Positions 1 through 8,140 are shown, numbered from the stretch's first letter. The stretch: 64,000 nucleotides of DNA from Planktosalinus lacus (GCF_014640155.1 NZ_BMGK01000010.1:28079-92078), one strand, 5' to 3'. A program made the numbers and translations. Notes: generated by a model from the letters alone, not told the origin.

Positions 1-156
1 AATTAAGACCGGTAATTTCATTTTGGTTGATTTTACGTAACCCTTGTTGTGTTGCTCAAATCTTCTTTCCAGATCGTCTGTACAACCGATGTAAAATGAA
101 TTGTCTTTACATTGCAAAATATAGACATACCAAAGCTTATCATTTTTTACATACAT
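1..156 (-). CDS. GIY-YIG nuclease domain protein, partial (runs off left edge)
   Basis: An open frame on the minus strand begins at ATG 154-156 and is still open at base 1, giving 52 residues. It reads WYVYILQCKDNSFYIGCT near its N-terminus, followed by DDLERRFEQHNKG. This is the GIY-YIG signature (YVYIL..YIG) with the following conserved Arg region of small UvrC/YhbQ-type GIY-YIG proteins, which are usually about 80-100 aa. Small family members are putative endonucleases of unknown role. It lies outside the integrated element and so belongs to the chromosome. The C-terminal half, including the catalytic Glu, is not in the window. Confidence 0.85.
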   Translation of the reverse strand, partial: MYVKNDKLWYVYILQCKDNSFYIGCTDDLERRFEQHNKGYVKSTKMKLPVLI

Positions 157-264
157 AAAATACAATTTAAGGAAGTATTTAAAAGTATGAAAAAAAATAA
201 AGTAATAAAATTATCATTCTAGATGTGGTAATTGGTTTCTTTTTTTATAGAAGATTTATGTGAA

Positions 265-905
265 GGTGGACTGCGTCCACCGTAGCCCAAGCTAATATTT
301 TTTAAAAATTAAATGAAATAAAAAACCCTCCTACGCTTTCTCATAAATTCGAAAGCTTCGGAGGGCGAAGCCCTCTTTAGAGTAATATAATAAATACTGT
401 GGACGATGTACCGCGAAGCTCTATTGAGAAATAAACTATATACAGTGGACTGCGTCCACCGTAGCCCAAGCTAACATTTTTTAAAAATTAAATGAAATAA
501 AAAACCCTCCTACGCTTTCTCATAAATTCGAAAGCTTCGGAGGGCGAAGCCCTCTTTAGAGTAATATAGTAAATACTTTGGACGATGTACCGCGGAGCTC
601 TATTGAGAAATAAACTATATACAGTGGACTGCGTCCACCGAAGCCCAAGCTAATATTTTTTAAAAATTAAATGAAATAAAAAACCCTCCTACGCTTTCTC
701 ATAAATTCGAAAGCTTCGGAGGGCGAAGCCCTCTTTAGAGTAATATAATAAATACTGTGGACGATGTTCAACGAAGCACTATTAGAAATAAACTATATAC
801 TGTGGACTGCGTCCACCGAAGCCCAAGCTAATATTTTTTAAAAATTAAATGAAATAAAAAACCCTCCTACGCTTTCTCATAAATTCGAAAGCTTCGGAGG
901 GCGAA
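265..905. repeat. Tandem array of ~179-bp units with REP-like hairpins (3 full, 1 truncated)
   Basis: The motif GTGGACTGCGTCCACC recurs at 266, 445, 624 and 802, so the period is 179, 179 and 178 bp. Each unit holds two hairpins: GTGGAC/GTCCAC, and a 15-bp stem running from CCCTCCTACGC to GCTTCGGAGGG with two fixed mismatches. The fourth unit stops after about 104 bp, inside the phrase GGAGGGCGAAG, exactly where the left attachment repeat of the integrated element begins. No coding frame is evident. The copies differ by only a few bases, which points to recent amplification. Bases 157-264 between the nuclease start and the array show nothing else recognisable. Confidence 0.9.
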
Positions 906-926
906 GGTGGAGTCGGAGGGATTCGA
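906..926. other. attL: left copy of the 21-bp tmRNA 3'-end repeat
   Basis: This stretch begins GGTGGAGTCGGAGGG and continues ATTCGA, identical over 21 bp to the tmRNA 3' end at 16470-16490. It interrupts the fourth unit of the tandem array on its left side and is followed by element DNA on its right. The preceding base is A where intact ssrA has T, so this copy lacks an encoded CCA. Confidence 0.9.
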
Positions 927-1038
927 CCTTTTTTGCATCTAATACCACTCATCACTAATAAAATATGCCTTTAAGCTCTTATATTGCTTAATTTGTTTAT
1001 ATTTGATTTCCAGCAAAAAATTAGAGGTTATGACAAAA

Positions 1039-1060
1039 TTATGCCCCTAATTATGCCCCT
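1039..1060. promoter_or_regulatory. Paired TTATGCCCCT repeats, candidate integrase arm site (left)
   Basis: TTATGCCCCT occurs at 1039-1048 and again at 1051-1060, a 12-bp spacing. Positions 1040-1059 match 16407-16426 near the other end of the element at 19 of 20 bases in the same orientation. The pair lies just upstream of the integrase start codon. A conserved motif placed inside both ends of a tyrosine-recombinase element is what arm-type binding sites look like; binding is inferred. Confidence 0.6.
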
Positions 1061-1072
1061 AAATAAAATCAT

Positions 1073-2308
1073 ATGGCATATAATTGTACCTTTAACTTAA
1101 AAGATCCTTCAAGTAAGAAACCCACTTTGATTTATTTGAGAGCCTCTATAAAGTCTCAAAATAAATATTTAAAGTATTCCACAGGAGAAAAAATTCACCC
1201 AAAATTATGGGATGCAGAGAGTAAATTCCCAATAAAGCAAAAGGGGAAAACTAAAGAAGCCATTGAAGTCAATTCTATAATTTCTCAACTCAGTCGTTAT
1301 GAAGAACAATTTCAGTTGATTTGTAGAACTCTTGAGCTGCAAAATAAACCACTTACCGTTGAAGTTATACGCAAGGAATTAGATATAGAGTTTAAAAAAT
1401 ATTCTCCAAAGAAAAATGAGTTTCTTGAAGCTTTTGATTTATTAATTGCCGAAAAAAAGGAACAAGGAAATATAACCGAGGGTACAATTAATAGATACAC
1501 AAACATTCAAACACTTCTTAAAGAATTTAGCTTAAAAAAGAATTACCCTCTTCAATTTAATTCCATAGACCAGAACTTCTACACGAAGTTTTTAAATTAT
1601 TCCCGCGAGCACTTAAAGCATAAGGACAATACGTTGGGGAGAAATATTGGGTTCATAAAAACTTTTATGAACTGGGCATTTAATAATAAATTTCACGATA
1701 ATCTGGAATTTAAAAGCTTTAAAAAACCTTCCAGCGCAACGGATGAAATTGCTTTGAGTATGGAAGAGCTTGAGACACTATACAATGCTGATCTCACAAA
1801 ACACCCACGCCTGGAGCGTGTAAGGGATATATTTATATTCGGTTGTTCCACCGGTATGCGCTATAGTGATTACTCTACAATCAAAAAAGAAAATATCAGA
1901 AACGGTATTATTTATAAGAATGCACAAAAGGGAAAAGATAATTTAGGGATACCCTTAAACAAATATTCTAAGGCAATACTTGAAAAATACAATTATAATT
2001 TACCTATCATCAGTCCTTCAAAATTTCGAGATTATATTAAATTAGCATGCGCAAAAGCAGGTTTTGTAGAGGATATTATTAAAACTACTTTTATTGGGAA
2101 AAAGCGCATTGAAACTAAAAAGCCTAAGTACAAATTTATCAGCACACATACTGCCAGGCGCACCTTTATTACCTTATCATTAGAAAAGGGGATGCGTCCG
2201 GATGTTGTTATGAGCATCACAGGTCATAAAAGTTATAGTAGTTTTCAGAAATATATAAAGCTGTCCACTAAGGTTAGAGAGGACGAAATGATAAAAGCAT
2301 GGAGCTAA
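1073..2308 (+). CDS. int: Tyrosine recombinase (site-specific integrase)
   Basis: The protein has 411 aa, the usual length for Bacteroidota phage/transposon integrases. The N-terminal 100 residues resemble the arm-binding domain (LRASIKSQNKYLKYSTGEKI), followed by a SAM-like core-binding domain at about 110-215 and the catalytic domain at about 225-405. Catalytic residues visible are Arg263 (STGMRYSD), His359-x-x-Arg362 (HTARR), His385 (TGHKS) and the nucleophile Tyr394 (QKYIKLS). It should catalyse integration at and excision from the tmRNA 3' end. It lies next to attL and reads inward. The paired TATGCCCC repeats overlap its upstream region, so integrase binding could also control its own expression. 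Confidence 0.95.
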   Translation: MAYNCTFNLKDPSSKKPTLIYLRASIKSQNKYLKYSTGEKIHPKLWDAESKFPIKQKGKTKEAIEVNSIISQLSRYEEQFQLICRTLELQNKPLTVEVIRKELDIEFKKYSPKKNEFLEAFDLLIAEKKEQGNITEGTINRYTNIQTLLKEFSLKKNYPLQFNSIDQNFYTKFLNYSREHLKHKDNTLGRNIGFIKTFMNWAFNNKFHDNLEFKSFKKPSSATDEIALSMEELETLYNADLTKHPRLERVRDIFIFGCSTGMRYSDYSTIKKENIRNGIIYKNAQKGKDNLGIPLNKYSKAILEKYNYNLPIISPSKFRDYIKLACAKAGFVEDIIKTTFIGKKRIETKKPKYKFISTHTARRTFITLSLEKGMRPDVVMSITGHKSYSSFQKYIKLSTKVREDEMIKAWS

Positions 2309-2310
2309 TA

Positions 2311-3417
2311 ATGAATAAGATACCAGATTCTTGGAAAAAAAAACTGGAAACTGATACAAATATATCTAATATTAATGAATATATATTAGATATTATTTCT
2401 GAAGCAGACAAAGAGATGTATAATAAGTTGCAAATCTATGCTTTGGATATTTTTAATTTTGACATTGAGAATAACAAATTAATAAACGATAGAGGAATTG
2501 ATTCGGAAGCTTTACTTCAAGCTACTCAAAAGGCTAAAAATGATTTGAATTATTTTTCTAAAGATTTTATATTTTCAATTTACAATAAAACAGCCGACAA
2601 TAATGATTTATTTATAAACGAGCTTTGTAGATACCTTTATTCATTGAACTCACCTATGTTTATTAAGGGATCTTTAGAATCCTTAAAAAAAAGTTTAGCT
2701 AATTACATGTATCACAAACGAATACTTAGTTTTCACTATACTTTTAGCAATCATTTAAAAAGTAAAGGATTCAATGTAGGTTTTCCCGATGTTACAAATA
2801 TTGAGAGTTTTCTCTATAAAAAGCAGGAGAATGAAAAGAAAGATATTGAGCGGAAAAACCAAGATCTAAAAGATGAAATAGAGGAGTTGAAAAAACAGTA
2901 TTATGAAAACTTGAATAATGCTAAAACTGATTTTCAAAATGAAATTGAATTAATTAAAAATAAATATAAATCAGCCGAATATAAAATTTCTGAATTAGAA
3001 GCTAAGCTTATGCATTTCTACAATGGCGATATATTTAGAGCTACAGTCTTTGGTAGTGACTATCCCAAACTCAGGAAAATTTATGATTTTCTATTTGAAC
3101 ACAAACTCATTCATATATCACCAACTTCCTTCTATTTTAACACTGACATAAATAGTGATGGGGTATTAGAATTATATTTACTTAGTTCTGATTTTACACA
3201 AGAAGATCTGGGTTGTTTTTTACATAATTTAAGAGGAAATTTTCCAAATCATTATAATGAAATAGATAAATGGTTTAAGAACAGATTAGTTATAAGAAGT
3301 AAAAGGGATAGAAAAAGATATTATAATAATTTTGAAAAGTATATTAGCCCGTATTCTGATAGTGTAAACAAACCTGAATTTTATAAAAGAATAATGCTTT
3401 TTTTTGGTAAGTTATGA
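2311..3417 (+). CDS. Coiled-coil protein of unknown function, integrase-linked
   Basis: I do not recognise this family. The frame is open from ATG 2299, which overlaps the integrase end, but ATG 2311 (MNKIPDSWKKK) lies 2 bp after the integrase stop and is the more natural coupled start, giving 368 aa. The first 150 residues look mostly helical. A charged heptad-like coiled coil runs from about 165 to 240 (KKQENEKKDIERKNQDLKDE), and a C-terminal globular part carries aromatic, basic ends. There is no signal peptide or membrane segment. Tight coupling to int suggests a role in control of excision or element maintenance. An RteC-like regulator is one possibility I cannot demonstrate. Confidence 0.75.
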   Translation: MNKIPDSWKKKLETDTNISNINEYILDIISEADKEMYNKLQIYALDIFNFDIENNKLINDRGIDSEALLQATQKAKNDLNYFSKDFIFSIYNKTADNNDLFINELCRYLYSLNSPMFIKGSLESLKKSLANYMYHKRILSFHYTFSNHLKSKGFNVGFPDVTNIESFLYKKQENEKKDIERKNQDLKDEIEELKKQYYENLNNAKTDFQNEIELIKNKYKSAEYKISELEAKLMHFYNGDIFRATVFGSDYPKLRKIYDFLFEHKLIHISPTSFYFNTDINSDGVLELYLLSSDFTQEDLGCFLHNLRGNFPNHYNEIDKWFKNRLVIRSKRDRKRYYNNFEKYISPYSDSVNKPEFYKRIMLFFGKL

Positions 3418-3607
3418 TAAAATTAACCTTTTTCAAAAATCTTATCCCAATTAAATTACCATTTTGCAACGCACTTGTATTTTTTAAATATTTGAATATA
3501 AGATATATATGTTTTTAAAATTTTAACATCTCTCCCAAATTACATCCCTTTTGTAGGTTCATAGCTTAGCGTCAGAGTTTAACACATTAAAAACTACGTT
3601 AAGAAAA

Positions 3608-3895
3608 ATGAATTTAATAATCACTACCCAAGAAGATCTTGAAGCCATAGTAAAGACTTCTGTAGAACAATCAGTTTCTAAATTTTATCTCACCAAAGCC
3701 GAAGAAGAAAAGAAGGATGACTTTATCACCGTAAAGGAAACTGCCCGCTACTTAAATGTATCTGAACTTACTGTAAGAAATTACATAAAGCGAGGAACAC
3801 TTTCAGCGAAGCGTATTGGTAACAGGATCGTTATCAATCGTAAAAAAATGGAAGATTCGTTAAAGGAGGTCAAATCTTTAAAATATAGAAGATAA
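3608..3895 (+). CDS. Excisionase-family helix-turn-helix protein
   Basis: The protein has 95 aa. Residues about 38-85 form the winged HTH of the excisionase/MerR-like family: FITVKETARYLNVSELTVRNYIK followed by the wing KRIGNRIVI. The N-terminal 35 residues resemble the short helical leader common in Bacteroidota mobile-element HTH proteins. Such proteins act as recombination directionality factors or as transcription regulators. The stop codon overlaps the ATG of the next gene (TAATG at 3893-3897), so the two are translationally coupled. Directionality is inferred from family and position. Confidence 0.85.
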   Translation: MNLIITTQEDLEAIVKTSVEQSVSKFYLTKAEEEKKDDFITVKETARYLNVSELTVRNYIKRGTLSAKRIGNRIVINRKKMEDSLKEVKSLKYRR

Positions 3896-4227
3896 TGCTA
3901 TCCTATAATTCTGCATACCCGCTATTTGATGATGACTTGAAACAGATTCAAAAAATCATCTTAAGATCCCTACTATATGAAAAGCACCCACAACACACAA
4001 TTGTTTTCTTTAACAAATTAATTGAAATGATTAAGGCATCAAGAGGTAGGTTAATCCAACACCCTTCTTTAAGTGCCACAAACCTTAGTTATGGAGTGAA
4101 CGAAGTATACAAACAAGATAAATCTGTTGATCTGATCAAGGTGAAAATACTACTATGTGAGAATCCCAGAAATGATAGATGCTCCTTACTTCACTACCCG
4201 TTATACATCACCAAAAAACATAATTAA
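3895..4227 (+). CDS. Small protein of unknown function, coupled to HTH and helicase genes
   Basis: This 110-aa product matches nothing I recognise. Its ATG overlaps the stop of the HTH gene, and its own stop lies 1 bp before the probable start of the helicase gene, so the three form one translational unit. The sequence is mixed alpha/beta in appearance (DDDLKQIQKIILRSLLYEKH) with a basic C-terminus and no membrane segment. Its place between an excisionase-like protein and a replicative helicase suggests a replication accessory factor. A helicase start further upstream (4157) would overlap this gene and seems less likely. Confidence 0.65.
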   Translation: MLSYNSAYPLFDDDLKQIQKIILRSLLYEKHPQHTIVFFNKLIEMIKASRGRLIQHPSLSATNLSYGVNEVYKQDKSVDLIKVKILLCENPRNDRCSLLHYPLYITKKHN

Positions 4228-4228
4228 G

Positions 4229-5422
4229 ATGGAATACTTACGAATAGGAACACAATATTTTAGAATTGTAAAAAAGCCAACCATTGACGGCCATTTACAT
4301 GAGCAAATAATAAAATGGAAGCGAGAAACTATAAGAGATGACCATGGTAATGCCTTTTTAAAGGATATACCCAAATACAAAGGTTTTGTAACCTTACCGT
4401 CACATACTAATTTTCAACAGGAAGTAAATGAATTTTATAATGAATATCTGCCAATAACCGGAGAAATCAAACAAGGTGATTTTAAAACCATTGAAAAATT
4501 CCTGCAACATATTTTTGGAAATCAATTTGATTTAGGTTTAGATTATTTGACTATTATTTGGCGGTATCCAACACAAATTTTGCCTATTCTTTGCTTGGTA
4601 AGCGAGGAGCGAAAAACCGGAAAAACAACCTTTCTGAACTTGCTAAAATTGATTTTCCAAGGAAACATGACCTTCAATAAAAATGAGGATTTTAGAAGTA
4701 GATTTAATTCGGACTGGGGCAACAAGCTGATAATCGCAGCAGAAGAAGTACTTCTTAATCGCAAAGAAGATAGTGAGCGCATAAAAAACCTTTCCACCTC
4801 CAGATCCAACAAATTGGAAGTAAAAGGTATGGAAAAACTTGAAACCGATTTTTTCGGAAAGTTTATTCTATGTAGCAACAATGAAGATAACTTCATCTTA
4901 ATTGACGACAAGGAAATACGTTATTGGGTAATTAAGATAGAATCTCTTAGGATTGAAAATCCTGATATTTTAGATGAGTTTGAAAAGGAACTTCCTGCCT
5001 TTAAATATTTTCTAAATACGAGGGAAATAATGACTCCAAGGAAAACCAGAATGTGGTTTACTAAAGACCAAATATGGACTGAAGCCCTGAGTAATTTAGT
5101 AAAAGGTACCAGAAATTCACTTGAAAAAGATTTAATACTTTTTCTTTCAGAAAAGTTTGAAGAAATTGGATTAGATACGCTGCAGTTTTCTTTGTCTGAT
5201 TTGTTAGAAGACTTGAAGCGCTTCAATAATCGGGCAACCAGATCACAGATTAGTCTCATTGTAAACAAAAAATGGAACCTTCAAAGCTATAATAGCTCGT
5301 ATACTTTGTATAAAAATATACACGATCCTCATCAAAACACCTGGAACCAACTTTCAAACTCTGTAAAGGGTCGTTTCTATGAGTTTAAAAAAGAGTTTAT
5401 TGATGAACTTAAAAATTGTTGA
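4229..5422 (+). CDS. Superfamily 3-type helicase / primase-associated ATPase of the element
   Basis: Starting at ATG 4229 the product has 397 aa. A Walker A motif (SEERKTGKTTFLN) sits near residue 130, followed by a Walker B-like stretch (KLIIAAEEVLL) and a sensor-type segment (GKFILCSNNEDNFI). This matches the DUF5906/SF3 helicase region of phage and satellite primase-helicases. No N-terminal primase (PriCT or AEP) domain is present, so it is shorter than full primase-helicases. It probably loads at the element origin for replication after excision. The repeat-rich 5413-5600 stretch just downstream may be that origin. Confidence 0.75.
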   Translation: MEYLRIGTQYFRIVKKPTIDGHLHEQIIKWKRETIRDDHGNAFLKDIPKYKGFVTLPSHTNFQQEVNEFYNEYLPITGEIKQGDFKTIEKFLQHIFGNQFDLGLDYLTIIWRYPTQILPILCLVSEERKTGKTTFLNLLKLIFQGNMTFNKNEDFRSRFNSDWGNKLIIAAEEVLLNRKEDSERIKNLSTSRSNKLEVKGMEKLETDFFGKFILCSNNEDNFILIDDKEIRYWVIKIESLRIENPDILDEFEKELPAFKYFLNTREIMTPRKTRMWFTKDQIWTEALSNLVKGTRNSLEKDLILFLSEKFEEIGLDTLQFSLSDLLEDLKRFNNRATRSQISLIVNKKWNLQSYNSSYTLYKNIHDPHQNTWNQLSNSVKGRFYEFKKEFIDELKNC

Positions 5423-5480
5423 TTTGTTGACCATCTTTTACCTGACACAACTAATCCAAGTCAACCAACCCTTTTAATAA

Positions 5481-5532
5481 TTCAACAAAAAATCAACAAA
5501 CAAAAAATTCAATTTGTTGATTTTTTGTTGAA
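5481..5532. repeat. Perfect 20-bp inverted repeat with related iterations nearby
   Basis: TTCAACAAAAAATCAACAAA at 5481-5500 is mirrored exactly at 5513-5532 with a 12-base loop. Further copies of the core (TTGTTGA or its complement) lie at about 5413-5425 and 5580-5600. The gene-free 254 bp between the helicase and the SRAP gene is therefore filled with one repeated motif. It may act as a terminator between the convergent genes or as a set of binding sites for the upstream replication protein. Confidence 0.75.
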
Positions 5533-5676
5533 CCTTAATTTTCTGTGAGCACTTTATTGCTAAACATTTATTTTTGAACTCAACAATTCAACAAAAAATT
5601 TTGGAGTTAATTCGTTAAGGAAAACACACCTTGTCTAAAAGAATTTAAATAACCAAGTGCTTGTTGGTGGGTAATA

Positions 5677-6408
5677 CTACAGAGACACTCCTTCATACTT
5701 TACTTCGTCTAAAATGGATTGAACATCGCTATAAACTTTAGGACTAAATAGATCTTTGCTAACAGTGTAGGCATTTAGCTCGTTTTCTGGATATATGTTG
5801 TTGATCAAGTTCTGAATATCCTTGTCTGTAAGGTTGTCTGCCAACCAGTCATGTTCATTTATTGTGGGAATGAGAATGGGTTGCCTTTTTCTTTTGTTGT
5901 GGATTTTTTCAAATAGGGGTGAAGCCGATTTTGTTAGAATTGAAAATGTAGGCATCCCGTCAATGAGAGTGTAAATGCCAGCTAATGCAAAAGCATCATT
6001 ATCTTTTCGGGAGATGTAAAAAGGGTATTTTTTACTTTTTTCTTCGTGGGGTTCAAAAAAACCTGTTACCGGGATTAGGCATCGCCTTGAGTGTGCGGCG
6101 TGTTTATATATGAAATGATTGAACAGTTTTTCTGATTGGGCGTTTAACCCGCCACCATAACGCACGGCTTCTTTGTAATATTCACTAACATCTTCCGGTT
6201 TTTTGTTTTGTGGGACAATGCCCCATTTGCCTTCTACCAATGCCGCTGGCTCTTCTTGTGGGATGATGAGCATACTCGGGTGTACAAATCCGTTTAAATG
6301 GAATGAGGGGATGTCATATGTATCTCTGGCATCATCGTCATCTAAACTTACTTTGAAGCGCTTTTCAAGTTTGGTGACTTTTTTGGTTTGTGAGGTGTGA
6401 AAGCACAT
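5677..6408 (-). CDS. SOS response-associated peptidase (SRAP/HMCES/YedK family)
   Basis: The 243-aa protein begins MCFHTS, so the catalytic Cys2 is in place for exposure after Met removal. Other family landmarks are LNAQSEKL (canonical N-A-R/Q-x-E), GFFEP (canonical GFYEW) and IHNKRKRQPILI (canonical HxRMP). Family members crosslink to abasic sites in single-stranded DNA and shield them. Genes of this family are frequent on phages and mobile elements. Two canonical positions differ (P for W, and the variant HxR motif), but the active-site Cys, Asn, Glu and His can all be aligned. It is transcribed convergently with the helicase operon. Confidence 0.9.
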   Translation of the reverse strand: MCFHTSQTKKVTKLEKRFKVSLDDDDARDTYDIPSFHLNGFVHPSMLIIPQEEPAALVEGKWGIVPQNKKPEDVSEYYKEAVRYGGGLNAQSEKLFNHFIYKHAAHSRRCLIPVTGFFEPHEEKSKKYPFYISRKDNDAFALAGIYTLIDGMPTFSILTKSASPLFEKIHNKRKRQPILIPTINEHDWLADNLTDKDIQNLINNIYPENELNAYTVSKDLFSPKVYSDVQSILDEVKYEGVSL

Positions 6409-6591
6409 AACGGTTTTATTTTAATTTGCCAGGTTAATTTATGTAAAAATTATTTAAAAGTAATAAAAGTTGTGAAAGAGTATTTTTCATAGAAGCGGCT
6501 GAGGCTATTAGCAGTGCTTTATTGATAAATTTAAATGAAACATCTGTTATAACAATATATACTTGCATACAATTTGCTAATTAAAATTTTG

Positions 6592-6599
6592 TATATTTG
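6592..6599 (+). promoter_or_regulatory. Promoter -7 element (TATATTTG) of the chaperone-toxin operon
   Basis: TATATTTG fits the Bacteroidota -7 consensus TAnnTTTG, and a TTG lies about 15-16 bp upstream. It stands 116 bp before the first gene of the operon. The rest of the 6409-6715 gap, which separates this operon from the divergent SRAP gene, is AT-rich with nothing else recognisable. Confidence 0.55.
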
Positions 6600-6715
6600 C
6601 AAAATATTAGAGAGAACGAAAAACAGCTAAATAAATACTAATTTTGTTGTATATATTAAGTTTAACACTATATTTGATTAAAGAAAAGTAATATTATAAA
6701 CCTAAAAGATTAACT

Positions 6716-6988
6716 ATGTATTCTAACTTAATGGACAAGTCTTTGAAATTAAATAAAAAGCTTGCCAGTAGTTTGTCAAATTCAGAATTAGATGAATTGA
6801 TGAGTGAGTTTGATAATTATGAAATAGAATCACACAATAACTGGTTTCATAATTCAAAGTCATTTAGCAAACAATGGATTGCAAGTTTTGAAAAACTACT
6901 GTTGTATGATGCAGAGCATCGAAAATCTGTCAATTTAAAACAAGACATTATTAAAAAGAACTCTAAACAGGTTCTTTTTTTTATTTAA
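6716..6988 (+). CDS. Small protein, putative antitoxin of a toxin-antitoxin-chaperone operon
   Basis: This 90-aa product has no family I recognise. It appears helical and polar (SNSELDELMSEFDNYEIES) and ends in a hydrophobic tail, KQVLFFI. In known toxin-antitoxin-chaperone systems the antitoxin carries a hydrophobic C-terminal segment that a SecB-like chaperone must bind. The next gene, 9 bp downstream, encodes a SecB-like protein, so the tail fits that design. The assignment rests on gene order and tail, not on homology. It is the first gene after the TATATTTG promoter. Confidence 0.55.
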   Translation: MYSNLMDKSLKLNKKLASSLSNSELDELMSEFDNYEIESHNNWFHNSKSFSKQWIASFEKLLLYDAEHRKSVNLKQDIIKKNSKQVLFFI

Positions 6989-6997
6989 TTTTATAAT

Positions 6998-7414
6998 ATG
7001 GAATCACAATTAAACTTTGTAAATTTTGTAGTGCCGAAATTTCATTTTGAGAAAACCCGGGTCGAAGCTGATGAAAATGTTTTTAATTTAGAACCCCAAG
7101 CTCTTATAAGTCGGTCTAAAAACCAATTTCATATAAACATAGAAATTGAAATTGTTGATAAAGACAATGATTTTATTTTGAAAATGTTATCAATTGGGAT
7201 GTTTAATTTTAATACTGATGATGAAAAAGCATTATTTAGTTTTATTTCTATTAATGGTCCAGCAATAATTTTTCCATATATCAGAAGCTTTATTTCTAAT
7301 TTTACTTCACTATCTGGCTTTGATACAATAACTCTTCCGACGCTAAACTTATCTGGATTCAAAGATGACTTAATCAAAAATATGATTGATTTAGATGAGA
7401 TTGGAGATGAGTAG
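6998..7414 (+). CDS. SecB-like chaperone
   Basis: The protein has 138 aa, close to SecB (about 150). The pattern matches the SecB fold: beta strands around NQFHINIEIEIVDKD, a conserved IIFPYIRSFISNFT segment (SecB LFPYARE), then FDTITLPTLNLSGF (SecB QLNLAPVNF). The final acidic tail is short. Flavobacteria generally lack a canonical export SecB, and copies on mobile elements are usually solitary chaperones of toxin-antitoxin modules. The stop overlaps the start of the next gene by 8 bp, so production of chaperone and toxin is coupled. Confidence 0.75.
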   Translation: MESQLNFVNFVVPKFHFEKTRVEADENVFNLEPQALISRSKNQFHINIEIEIVDKDNDFILKMLSIGMFNFNTDDEKALFSFISINGPAIIFPYIRSFISNFTSLSGFDTITLPTLNLSGFKDDLIKNMIDLDEIGDE

Positions 7415-7988
7415 TAATACTGTGTTTACATATCAACATACTTGTAGAAAGGGTCAAAGCGCCTACATTTTAAAAAAAGCTCCTTTTAAAGCACCTGTAA
7501 AGAAAACACCAGAAGGAACTTTTAAAATTCCTTTTCTTGGTGAAGGCTACTATTTATGGGAAGAGAACAATAAAGCTGCTGTAGATTGGGGTAAAAAACA
7601 TTATGCTGGAAATTTCAATGTCGTAGAATTTGAAGATTTAAAAATTCCGAATGAAGAATTATTGGATTTTATGAATCGTAGAAATATGAATTATTTTAAT
7701 GATTTGAGAGAAGATTATATAAAAAAAAGACCAAAATCGAGAAATTGGCCAATTGGTGCTTGGATAGAATTTTTTAAAAAATTAAGAAAGGGGAATTTCC
7801 ATTTATTCCCTTTTTATTATATTAGGGCAGATGAGAATTTACCTAATGATAAAGAAAATAATAGAATAAAAGGTAAAGAGTTTTTTGCAGAAAATGTTTA
7901 CTACTACACTTTTACAAATCCTTTATTAATACTTTGTGTTTTAGATAAGAATAAAATAGAATGTAATTCCAAAACCATAAAGGTTTAA
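7407..7988 (+). CDS. Putative ADP-ribosyltransferase-like toxin of the chaperone operon
   Basis: ATG 7407 overlaps the preceding stop and gives 193 aa; an in-frame ATG at 7395 would overlap the SecB-like gene further. Residues 5-12 (TVFTYQHTC) and about 45-65 (FLGEGYYLWEENNKAAVDWGK) resemble the NAD-binding H-x-T/S and G-x-G-F/Y-Y-x-x-x-x...A...W pattern of DUF3990-type ADP-ribosyltransferase folds. The catalytic Glu is not certain. By order and content (small protein, SecB-like, ART-like) the operon resembles CmdTAC, in which the toxin ADP-ribosylates mRNA during phage infection. Target and activity here are inferred. Confidence 0.6.
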   Translation: MSSNTVFTYQHTCRKGQSAYILKKAPFKAPVKKTPEGTFKIPFLGEGYYLWEENNKAAVDWGKKHYAGNFNVVEFEDLKIPNEELLDFMNRRNMNYFNDLREDYIKKRPKSRNWPIGAWIEFFKKLRKGNFHLFPFYYIRADENLPNDKENNRIKGKEFFAENVYYYTFTNPLLILCVLDKNKIECNSKTIKV

Positions 7989-8140
7989 TTCTAATAACCA
8001 GATTTGTTTTTTTCCCCAAAGAGTTTAAATGAAAAATTAGTTGAGTAGATAAGCACCAAAATTGAGTAATTAAAAACCAAATAGAAAAACCGTTAGGATT
8101 TTCAGAAGTAGGCGAGGAGGAGCAATTACTTATAGCAACG

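Noticed and set aside
265..905. CRISPR array
   Set aside because: Repeat units of 179 bp are nearly identical over their whole length with no variable spacers, and no cas genes are near.
2299..2310. Upstream ATG of the coiled-coil gene
   Set aside because: It overlaps the integrase end in another frame; ATG 2311 just after the stop is the simpler coupled start.
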